Assembly (NCBI GenBank): GCA_015680685.1
Contig: MNCI01001300.1
Coordinates: forward strand, 153,939 to 217,938
Reading direction: 5' to 3'
DNA length: 64,000 nt
From: Gnetum montanum
Taxonomy: Eukaryota; Streptophyta; Gnetopsida; Gnetales; Gnetaceae
The translations under genes were made by a program, and so were the position numbers. Positions 55,889-64,000 of the stretch are shown in pieces (the first letter of the stretch is position 1; each line of letters starts with the position of its first letter). The notes below the pieces were generated by a model, which was not told the DNA's origin, searched no databases, and was given only the letters and a program-made list of their open reading frames with translations.

Positions 55889-57764
55889 TTTAGTGATCGG
55901 AAACATTAGCAGTTGGAACATTGAGAGGTTCGTGGACGCATAGCCTCAACCTTGCTTTCACATAAGGGCCTTGCTAGAAAATGGAGGCAAAGTGCCTTGG
56001 ATGATCTTGTCGATTGAATAGGGACTTTGCTAGTTGCAATGGGGATATTAGGTGCAAACGAGGGTGGTGTGGTTAGTTGAAATGCAAGTGCTAACATTGT
56101 GAAATAATGCTAAGCATTCTAACGGTGTTTTTGGTAGTACTGGGGTTGACTAAGCCTGAGTGTAGCGAGGTTTCTAGTGCAAGAATGATGATGCAAATAT
56201 GCAAAAACATGTAAAGTAGTGAGGAGATGCGAATGTAATGCTAAAATGTCAAAGAAAAATGCATTAGAAATTTTTGAAAATGTGGAGGAGTTTGAGAGAG
56301 AGAGAGAATGGCACTACCCCAAATGGGGAGTGTGGAAGTTAGAAAAGAGAGGTGAGAAGGTATGCAGTGTACAGATAAGCATAGTAGTAGTGTAGCCATA
56401 GTCTCTAGAGTGTTCTAGGATGAAGATCAATGTCCACTGTGAAGTCTATGTCTATTGGGTTTGCTACTACGATGTCCTATGGGTTGCGGTGCTCTACGAT
56501 GCTGAATGGGATGCAAAGGTGTTGCCAAGATGCTGATACACTCTAGTGTGTGGGGTGCTTAAGGTGCCTTAGGTGCCAAGTGGTACTTGAGTGTAATGCC
56601 AAAGATTGTCAAAATGCCAAACAGGTGCAAAATTTCCAACTAAAAATGCCAATTGCTGCTTGAAGGTTTACCCTCCTAGAGTGTTTTATGTGAGGATATT
56701 TATAGGGTTAGGGTTAGCATGAAGTGCAGATTGAGTGCCACATGGAAAAGGGAGTAGGTGGGGCTACGCTAACCTTTGCTACACTCCTCCTGAAGTAACA
56801 AGTGCTATGCTTTGGTATGCTTCACTGGACCCCAAAAGACTACCAGACTATGATTATGCTACCAAGATTGCATGTGCTGAGATTGCAATGTACTTGTAAA
56901 CAATGAAAAATAGTGCCATTGGGAGGCTACGCTCTAGGACTAGGCTCTCCCCTCTTTCAAATTGGGTCAAGTGTAGGTACAATTTTGGGACATAGAGGGG
57001 TGCAATGAAAGTGCATGTTGTTGATCTTGCTTGTTAGAGGAGTGCTAGAGTTGGAATGAAGGCATGTGATGAGCTCTGGAAGCTTTTGGAGGTAGTTCTG
57101 TGTTGCTACGGTAGCTATGCTCTGGAGTGTAGCCCAACAATTAGGTAAATTTTGCAAAAAAGAAAAAAAAACTAAAGTCTAGCATTGCTACACTCATGAG
57201 CGTAGTAGGAGGGGATAGGGCATAACATGGACACTTAGAAAAATGTGGTGAAAATTGTAGTCCTTATTCTTGCTTATGCTAGCTATGCTCTGGAGCGTAG
57301 TAGGAGGGGATAGGGCGTAACATGGACACTTAGAAAAATCTGGTGAAAATTGTAGTCCTTATTCTTGCTTATGCTAGCTATGCTCTGGAGCGTAGTAGGA
57401 GGGGTAGTCTCAAGAGTTAGAGAATCTGCTAAACTATTTCTTCCATTCTGAGCTAGCTTAACAACTTCTTGTTTGACACTAATGTAAACTAGGCACCAGA
57501 GTGTTTCTATGCTTGCTATGCTCAAGAGCATAGTAGGAGGAATGGGAGCATAGTAGGGCACTTAGAACAATTTCTATGACCGTTGTTGACACTTAAGAAA
57601 ATTTTGCAAACTTGATTCTGTGCTGCATGCTACATTGGCTATACTCTAGAGTGTAGCCTTAATAGTGGGATCATAGGCCAAACACTTAGAAAACATTTGC
57701 CTCATGCTGACACTTAGGAAAATTTGTAGTCAAGGTGCTGTGGCCCAAATTTGGTGGTGTTTCA
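55889..57764 (-). repeat. 5' LTR of D
   Basis: It aligns with 37717-39450. The inner end has decayed from TGTAGTGATCG to TTTAGTGATCG. A minus-strand TATAAATA box is at 56697-56704. It ends TGGTGTTTCA before ATTGT. It carries an extra 95-bp tandem copy in U3. Confidence 0.9.
57198..57387 (-). repeat. 95-bp tandem duplication in the D 5' LTR
   Basis: Units 57198-57292 and 57293-57387 both start GAGCGTAGTAGGAGGGG and are nearly identical. The 3' LTR has one copy, so the duplication arose after insertion or was lost by one LTR. Confidence 0.85.
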
Positions 57765-57769
57765 ATTGT

Positions 57770-58489
57770 TGTCTTCCTAGTTTTACTTGTGAATTGCAAG
57801 TGTATGGTTAAGTGTAACTAAGGCACACAATTTTTATCATTTTATATTTTATTGTTTAAGTTGCCCAAGTGCTAGAAAATAAGGTAATTGAATGTCTAAG
57901 TAATCTCATAATTCACTAATGTCCTAACTAATCTTGACATAAACATCCATTCCCATTTACCATACACATCTTGAACAACATTGCAACATTACTAGGTTAC
58001 CATTAACATATGCTCAAAATGGTCATACTTATGTGTTTTAATTAGTCAGTATCTAACTAATTAATTTGATGCATTAAAGTAGATTACTCAAAAAAAATAA
58101 AATAAATGCATTTAAAGTAAACATTAATCTATTTCCAAATGCTACAAGCTTTATGAAGAAAGCTCATCTTTATTGCCAATCACACCAAGGTGCTTTGGTA
58201 CATTAGTGTTCAAAGAAAGATATGTATACTTCTGACTCCTACTGTGGGCACTTAGAAAATATTCTAATTGTTAAATGAACAAAATGCAAGAGATTTTCTA
58301 GGATACTAACTATGAGATGCTATAAATACAACTCATTAGTGCATATTTATAGGCAATGATTGACATTACATCGATGGGGTCATGTCAATGCATTAGACCT
58401 TGCATCAACGTGACTACATCAAGTAGATTGCATCAATAGGAGCTTGTTGAGAGATCCTGTCAATGAAAGCCAAGGAAGACACTTCATCA
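57770..58489 (-). repeat. 3' LTR of A6, right fragment
   Basis: It continues the family-A LTR after the D insertion and ends AGACACTTCATCA next to the PPT. The TATA box on the minus strand is at 58344-58351. U3 has repeated GCATCAA/ACATCRA words (58360-58440). The first five bases after D (57765-57769) are the second ATTGT copy. Confidence 0.8.
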
Positions 58490-58503
58490 TAACTCCCTGA
58501 TTG
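58490..58503 (-). other. Polypurine tract of A6
   Basis: Minus strand CAATCAGGGAGTTA abuts the LTR. The conserved flank TGAATGAAAACTTGTCCTTGAG follows on the plus strand in shortened form. Confidence 0.6.
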
Positions 58504-58758
58504 AATGAAAACTTGTCCTTGAGTAAACAAAAGAATGAACAAGTTCTTTACAAACGTTTTGGAAGGTATAGGATTATTGACTAACTATAAACACACAAAG
58601 ATAAAAAATAAGTGCCCAAGTGTAAAGATTTATAATCATTACAAACATTGGTGTTAATGATAAAAAAATTGAATACCATGACAAAAATTGATAGGAAAAA
58701 TACTTTGATGGCTTGAAGACAAGGAAGAAAATCAGATGGTCCTAGGCAGTGGAGGTTC

Positions 58759-60941
58759 CTAAGTTGCTGAAGGACATTCTCCTAGTTCTAGTGCATGCAA
58801 TTGTTGAGGTGATGGTTGTGGATGTCCTGTTGTAGTTGCATCATTTGGTGGAAGATGGAAAGCATCTAGCAATGCTTTCATCTTCTCTTGCTTACTCCTG
58901 GGATCATACATAGTCCACATAGCATCAACAATGTGGGCTAGTATGGGAACATCCCAAGGATAGGGCATTGCAGGGAACAACTCCTTGACATTGATAAACT
59001 AGGCTGTGAACTATTTGTGTTTGATGTCGAATATCCTAAGTGCATTCTATAGCTCTTGGTAGTCATTCATTCTTTTGGCCAATTTCTTTGCTATTGATCT
59101 TTAATCAGTGAACTTTGTCTTAAGAACCTCAAGTTTTGCATTTGCTATCTCAAGATTCTACTTGGTCTCTTTATAGTGATTGAACTCTACCTCATACAAA
59201 AGGTATGAGTTGGCCACTTACTTTTCCAACTTTTACCTTGGCCTTCCAATAGTCAGCATTGCTAGATTTGAGTAATGAAGGTTGGCAAGCTCAATGTACT
59301 CTGTTATTTCCTAAATCTGCAACTTCTTCAAGTAGATTTCTACTTTGTTGTATGTCTTCAATCCGTCAAAGATGGACTGCCACATGTCACCTCCTTCTTT
59401 AAGCTATTAGAGGGTCTCATTCACCTTAACATTCACTAGCTAGATATGTTTTTCATTAATTTCTTTCTACAAACTAACCTGATCTCTGTAGTGGTCTTTG
59501 ACCCTTTCAAACTTCAAGGCCTCATTCTTCTAGGAAACAATTTTGATTATAGAATTTTGGTGAAGGGCACACACCTTCTCCATTGAGAGATTTTGATTTT
59601 CTATTGCCAACCTCCTTAGTTCAGTTTTTGGAAGCTACTTCTATTATTGTTAGATGAATTTAGCCATCTATTCTTTTTGCATCTCAACATTTTATAGGTG
59701 ATGATTTTCTTTGGTCAGCGTTATGTTCTCTAGGTGAACCTCTAAGAAGTCCTTTTGAATGTTGTAGATAGTGGCATAAGCTAAGGACTAGTTAAAGATC
59801 ATCAACTCCTTTTCATACTTAGCTTTTTGAAGTTTGTGCTAAAGTTGTTGGAAAGCTTCATCTCTCAAGATTGCTTGGCTGAGTATGGTCGGATTAGCAA
59901 GGCAAGCTTTGAGTTTCCCAACTTTCACAACAAAGCATTGAATCTTAGCTTAGGTTGTTCCAATGTTTGACGAAGCTGACACTTCCCATGGACACAGTAG
60001 TTGTGGGAATATTTGATTGGCCTTAACATACCAGGCTGCAAATAGCCATCATTCCTCTTCATAAGCTTTGGCTTTGTCTTTGAGTTCCTAGTGATTTTAA
60101 GCCATCAAGCCAAATTTTTTGCAACATCTTTTTAACCTTGGTAGCTAGCCTTTACCACCTCTAATTCAGAGTTTTCCACCTCTAATTTTTGCAATTTCTT
60201 CTTATGTTCTATAAAGTCTATCTCATATTTAGCATAGGTGGTAGGTACCTTCTTCTCAAGATCAATTCTCGAGTGTTCTACTATTAACATGGCCAAGTGG
60301 TGTATCATAGATTTGCTAACTAAATATATTATTTAAGATCTTGGATCTATAGGTCCCAACTTTTTAAGTCTACTTGATGGAAAAGGGCATAAGTGTCTAG
60401 AATGGTCTGCCAATCAATGTTTTGAGCATTGAGGGAGTTGATATGTGTCTTGGCCATTTGGAGTTCCTTCTCTATGATTTCCTTCTACATTCCCACCTAG
60501 TCATGGAAGTGCTTCTTTAATCTTTGATGCTTCTTAGCCTCATTTTTCCATGCTCTTATTTCAATAGTGGTCTTTTGTTGGATGGTGCGTACCTCCTCCA
60601 TTGAGAGGATTTTTTTTCTCTGGCTAAGCAACTTATATCTTGGTTGACTCTTATTAATTATTCTTACATTTTTTAGAAACTTTCTTTAAGAACATTCTTC
60701 TATTTTTCAACTATCATGAATCAAATATTTTTGATAGCAAGTAGTTTATTCTCTTATTGTAAGGCCTTGAGAGCTTTAACATGTGCATATATTTGAGCTT
60801 GTGCTTTTGAAGTATCCCAATCAAAATTCTCTTTTTCCATCACCACCCTTTTATTCTCCACTAATAATTCATTCAATTGTTCTACCCTAAAAGATTCTAA
60901 CTGATTGATTGCAACAAGTTGAGATGGATCTTGAAACATCG
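58759..60941 (-). pseudogene. aORF of A6 with two PWDV-type modules, interrupted by F
   Basis: The C-terminus (58980-58759) is open: MFPAMPYPWDVPILAHI, then YDPRSKQEKMKALLDAFHLP, matching A3. Upstream, 59000-59930 encodes the same coiled-coil segment as A3 (EYIELANLHYSNLAML, LEIANAKLEVLKTKF). At about 60050-59950 a second module, WYVKANQIFPQLLCPWEVS, matches the A2/A4 type instead. Further upstream 60939-60754 is a clean helical frame (NQLESFRVEQLNELLVENKR). The frame therefore combines both subtypes, the A2/A4 module first and the A3 module last. The start lies beyond F, off the window. Confidence 0.65.
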
Positions 60942-61200
60942 TGAAAATTACGGGTCGGCCTCAGGCAAAGGATCGCAATTCAAGCAAGAGCGCATTCCAC
61001 CTTCGTTCCAGGACAAGTTTACGCTCTATTACGCACGGCAGCGTGATGCGTGTAATAAGCTCCAAAATAGTCAAAGGCAAGGTCTAAAGAAGCGCAACAG
61101 TTTGACGCTTTTCCTCCCGGCGCATGCATAACTTGTTTTTACGCTCGATACGCAGCGGTGCGTATCATTGCGTATGTTATCATTCAAGTTTCTTATCATT

Positions 61201-61434
61201 TTATGCTTCATACGCGCAGCTGCGTAGTGAGCGTAAGGCATACATTACTTACGCTTCGTCACGCACGGCCGCGTGGTGAGCGTAAGCCGTACATTGCTTA
61301 CGCTTTATCACGCACAGCTGCGTAGTGAGCGTAATTTTCACATCGTTTTACGCTCTGACACGCGCAACTGCGTAGTGAGCGTAAAATTGTGCATTGCTTA
61401 CGCTTCATTACGCACAACTGCGTAGTGAGCGTAA
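61201..61434 (+). repeat. Array of five 37-bp palindromes in the F LTR
   Basis: Units begin at 61201, 61249, 61298, 61348 and 61398, spaced 48-50 bp. Each runs TTACGCTT...TACGCA...TGCGTAGTGAGCGTAA and can fold into a two-part stem (TTACGCT with AGCGTAA, ACGCA with TGCGT). Looser copies lie at 61021-61058, 61141-61175 and 61465-61505. The array is in U3, upstream of the TATA box. Confidence 0.9.
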
Positions 61435-61679
61435 AGCAACTCTGAGCTTATTATTTTTACCAGATTACGCTCATATACGCAACGCAACGCAAATAAGTGT
61501 AATCCAGCCTGAAAACAATTAAAGCACGCTCAACACTTGCTTACTTCTCACACGCACAACACGCAAACAAGCGTGTTGTGCATAGTCACAGTCTGACTTA
61601 AAAGATCATGCCAGCAGGGCCCGCAACATCCGGAGCCCACATCATCAAGGTTGCGCCTTCTCCGCGAAGTGTCGCGGCC

Positions 61680-61687
61680 TATAAATA
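61680..61687 (+). promoter_or_regulatory. TATA box of the F LTR promoter
   Basis: TATAAATA, about 245 bp downstream of the hairpin array, with no other TATA-like site between. D has the same octamer in its LTRs. Confidence 0.7.
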
Positions 61688-62403
61688 CCCCAGTTGACGA
61701 AGATACAGGGTTGGCAAAAAATTCGAGTTAGCAAAAACTCAGAGAAGCAGAAAAGCATATTTCTGAGCACCAGAGCACTTAGCAGTTTGGAGCAGAAATA
61801 CAGAGAACAGCGCTTTGGCAATCGTGGACATCATCACCTTACAGCCGAAGCAGAGTACGAATTTGAGCACCGGTGACAGGAGCAATCTTTCTGCTGAAGA
61901 GAATTTATCGATCAGATACAGTTGATTGGTAGACGTCGAAGCTTGGCCTGCCTTGCATCTCAGCTTAGCCCACGAGGTAGATCGAACTTCTGTTCAGACC
62001 GTTTTGCTTGTTGTTTTGTGCTTGTTTCACATCCTGTAATCGGGGATTCCCTAGTGTAATTTCTCACATGAAATATAAATTTGTAAGTCAAAGCGCGGAT
62101 CTTAAAGCTACGTGTTTCTCTTTTGCCAGCCTCTTTTCATCGTGTTTAGCATTATCGCCGTCGCGATCCGATCACATCGCTTTCCCTTTGTTTTTACGGC
62201 CCCTCGAATCAGATCGCTTTCTTTCACGCGCTTTACGTTGTTTTACTGACCCGTAAGTCCCTGTCTGATCGACAAGACCGTTCAGGGCGCTGCGGATTCG
62301 TTTTTCCAGCATAGCCCTCACGCGGATCCGTGGCTAAAACTGTGTACGCCAGAATATTGATCGGTATTTCCAGCTGCCGACATTTTCTGTCGTTACAGTT
62401 TTC

Positions 62404-62421
62404 TGGCGCTAGAAGGAGGGC
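62404..62421 (+). other. Primer-binding site of F (tRNA-Asn type)
   Basis: TGGCGCTAGAAGGAGGGC is an exact complement of the plant tRNA-Asn(GUU) 3' end as I know it, six bases after the LTR. Confidence 0.85.
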
Positions 62422-62672
62422 TTTCAGGCTTCGATCCAAATATTTCGGGTAACCCTGTTAGAGATCCATACCCTAAACCATAGACGTAATACCTCTAGGG
62501 AAGTCTACGGTTAATCGCGTGGTATAGATCGGTCGCAAGGACGATTTCTTTGAAATCCTACAGGGTAGAAAGCCTTTTGTACGTTTGTTGCCAGCCATTC
62601 GCTTTAGATCCGTTTGTTGCCAGCCACTCGCTTTTAGATCCGATTATCACTCACTTTTCACTTCATTGATCA

Positions 62673-64000
62673 ATGGATTCTTTTCACTCAAACACAACCG
62701 CCATGGTTACCCTCGATTTGGGTGTTACGCCTGTGAATCCTACGGTTGCCACAGGACCAGTTCCTGGTGTGACGGGACCCCAGGGACCGTTGCGCAGATC
62801 ATTGAGGCTTCAGGGGAAGGAGCCTATCTTTCCGACCATAACCCCTGAAGAATACAATTTTATATGTGTTAAGATCCAGGCAAGGCTGGCTCTTAGCCTA
62901 GCCGAACGGGAGGCAAAGCGAAACTTTGAAGCGCTCCATCGAGGGGGTCATGATTTCAAACCAACCGCCTATGACATAATCCCCTTGACCGATCCCCAAC
63001 ATGAAATTATGGCATAGTTGGTCATGGCCAGAGGCCAGGCTTCACAACCTGTGGCAGAACCCCAACGTGAGGAAGAGCCAGAGGATGAATTCGCAGACAT
63101 GTCGGAACATTCGTTCCATACTCTGCCGCTCCACACGCAAGAAGATCCGTTGTTTCCTTTCGACGGAGAGGCAGCCTCTCTTAACCCAGCTGCAACCGCG
63201 CAGGCACAACTTTTTGGCTTCCCGCTAGCCCAGGCGCAGCCGTCTAGGTGGCAAACACAACAATTGCGCCATGACGCAGGGGTGGGTCCGTCCCACCACG
63301 CACTCGGCATCCCGGCGGTGATCCCGGTGACCACCGCGCCTCAGTTCATCCCTCAGGTACAGGCTCACACTGTATCGACAACTTGCTCAACGCAAAGGTT
63401 TCTGCCCCCGCCGACTCAGCAACATGCTGTGACCGTACCACAGCAAACCTTTGTTCAATACCCTGCAACAAGTCAGTGGACTGATTTGGCTGCGCAACAA
63501 TACCCACCTGCGGTTTACGATGCCCAGCCTTCGGTTACACCTGCGGCACAATTTTCGCAGGTGCTTCCTCGATATACTTACCATTATCCTGCGCAGCAGG
63601 CGGGAGTTAACTTCTCGTCTCAGACCAGTGGATGGAGGCCTTCGCAGGCTCCCCAACTTGCAGAAATCCCTGCTCCACCAGCGGTTAGCCAACCACCTCC
63701 TGTATTTCAGTTTCCCAGAGCCGCCCTTCCACTCCAACCTCCTGCTCCTGTCCCTGCTGCACAAACACCTTCCTTAACAGGTCTGGATCAAGCGTTCCAG
63801 CTTATCCAGACGCTTACCGAGGAGGTGCGACGCCTCCAGACTGCTGGGTCTGATACCATTCAGATCATGGATTTCTATCAGGATGATCCGATCAATCCAG
63901 CGGTCCCCATGCTGTCGCTGCCTCCAGGGATGTCCCTCCCACATTTTACCAAGTATAATGGGGAGGGGGATCCCAACACCCATCTGGCCACCTTTAGGTC
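62673..64000 (+). CDS. gag of F, 5' part, one in-frame TAG
   Basis: The frame starts MDSFHSNTTAMVTLDLGV at 62673 and stays open to the window end apart from TAG at 63015-63017 (HEIMA, stop, LVMARGQASQ); the codon is probably a mutated CAG. The N-terminal part has RRSLRLQGKEPIFP and a helical SLAEREAKRNFEALHRGG block. The middle (about 63160-63770) is a long Pro/Gln/Ala-rich low-complexity region. The capsid domain begins at LPHFTKYNGEGDPNTHLATF (63938 on), the usual start of Retrotrans_gag. It would package element RNA. If the TAG is real, this copy makes only a 114-residue fragment unless the stop is read through. Confidence 0.8.

Larger units (their letters stand above)
37717..57764 (-). 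mobile_element. D: full-length Tat-lineage Ty3/gypsy element, 20 kb, with an internal insertion
   Basis: The borders are fixed by LTRs 37717-39450 and 55889-57764 and TSD ATTGT (37712-37716 and 57765-57769). In element order (right to left) it has the 5' LTR, tRNA-Asn PBS, gag, protease, insertion E, RT, RNase H, archaeal-type RNase H, integrase, tandem repeats, PPT and 3' LTR. The second RNase H places it in the Tat lineage. All frames are broken. It is inserted in the A6 LTR. Confidence 0.9.
60942..62397 (+). repeat. 5' LTR of F
   Basis: It starts TGAAAATTACGGGTCGG and ends TGTCGTTACA, followed by GTTTTC and the PBS. The TATAAATA box at 61680-61687 puts the transcription start near 61710, so U3 is about 740 bp and contains the hairpin array. 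The start is set by sequence change and the TG rule, not by a partner LTR. Confidence 0.75.
37582..64000 (-). mobile_element. A6: family-A element interrupted by D and F, continuing past the right edge
   Basis: Its 3' LTR is split into 37582-37716 and 57770-58489 by D. The PPT follows at 58490, then the aORF to 60941, where F is inserted. The PBS, 5' LTR and any gag or pol lie outside the window. Confidence 0.8.
60942..64000 (+). mobile_element. F: young Tat-lineage LTR element, 5' part
   Basis: Complete 5' LTR, tRNA-Asn PBS and a gag frame open except for one stop; the element continues past the window edge. Base composition is GC-richer with CpG retained, unlike all other elements here, so insertion is recent. 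It is related to D by PBS, PBS spacing, gag N-terminus and palindromic LTR words, and is inserted in the aORF of A6. The right TSD is outside the window; CATCG (60937-60941) would be the left copy. Confidence 0.85.

Noticed and set aside
62969-63764. Minus-strand frames of 121 and 125 codons
   Set aside because: They are antisense shadows of the F gag frame in a GC-richer region.

Overview
The window looks like intergenic DNA from a large, repeat-rich seed-plant genome; a gymnosperm is plausible but this is inference. It holds no intact host gene and no rRNA or tRNA gene. Almost all of it is decayed LTR retrotransposons inserted into one another. Old copies are AT-rich, full of stop codons and poor in CpG. 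The one young copy, at the right edge, is GC-richer and keeps its CpGs. I reconstructed the nest from LTR ends, primer-binding sites (PBS), polypurine tracts (PPT) and 5-bp target-site duplications (TSD). Element names A1-A6 and B-F are mine.

Left half (1-37400). A1 is a minus-strand family-A element cut by the window edge; its 5' LTR is 510-1346. B (2354-37400, plus) is an old element with a mostly non-coding interior. It contains A2 (3720-27536, minus), which contains A3 (11359-26637, plus, TSD CCTAT), which contains A4 (17014-23070, minus, TSD ATTAT). After A2 come a KH-domain exon fragment (27598-27735), a solo family-A LTR called A5 (28547-29424, TSD ATTGC), a plant-transposon-type reading frame (30406-31727, minus), and a Copia-type gag with its 5' LTR (32300-35068, minus). 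B ends with its PPT and 3' LTR.

Right half (37582-64000). A6 (minus) runs off the right edge. Its 3' LTR is split by D (37717-57764, minus, TSD ATTGT), a Tat-lineage Ty3/gypsy element with gag, protease, RT, RNase H, archaeal-type RNase H and integrase. Between D's protease and RT lies about 6.7 kb (E) with an antisense intron-containing reading frame and a 72-bp tandem array. F (60942 onward, plus) is a young relative of D inserted in the A6 reading frame; its 5' LTR, PBS and first 1.3 kb of gag are in the window.

How the parts relate. Family A members share TGATGA...CATCA LTR ends, a tRNA-Asp PBS one base from the LTR, a similar PPT, and a long 3' reading frame (aORF) that starts MAPK and ends in a conserved PWDV-type domain. 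A2 and A4 carry gag but no pol; A3 carries pol but no gag or protease. The family may have worked as gag-donor and pol-donor partners. D and F share a tRNA-Asn PBS, related gag N-termini and palindrome-rich LTRs.
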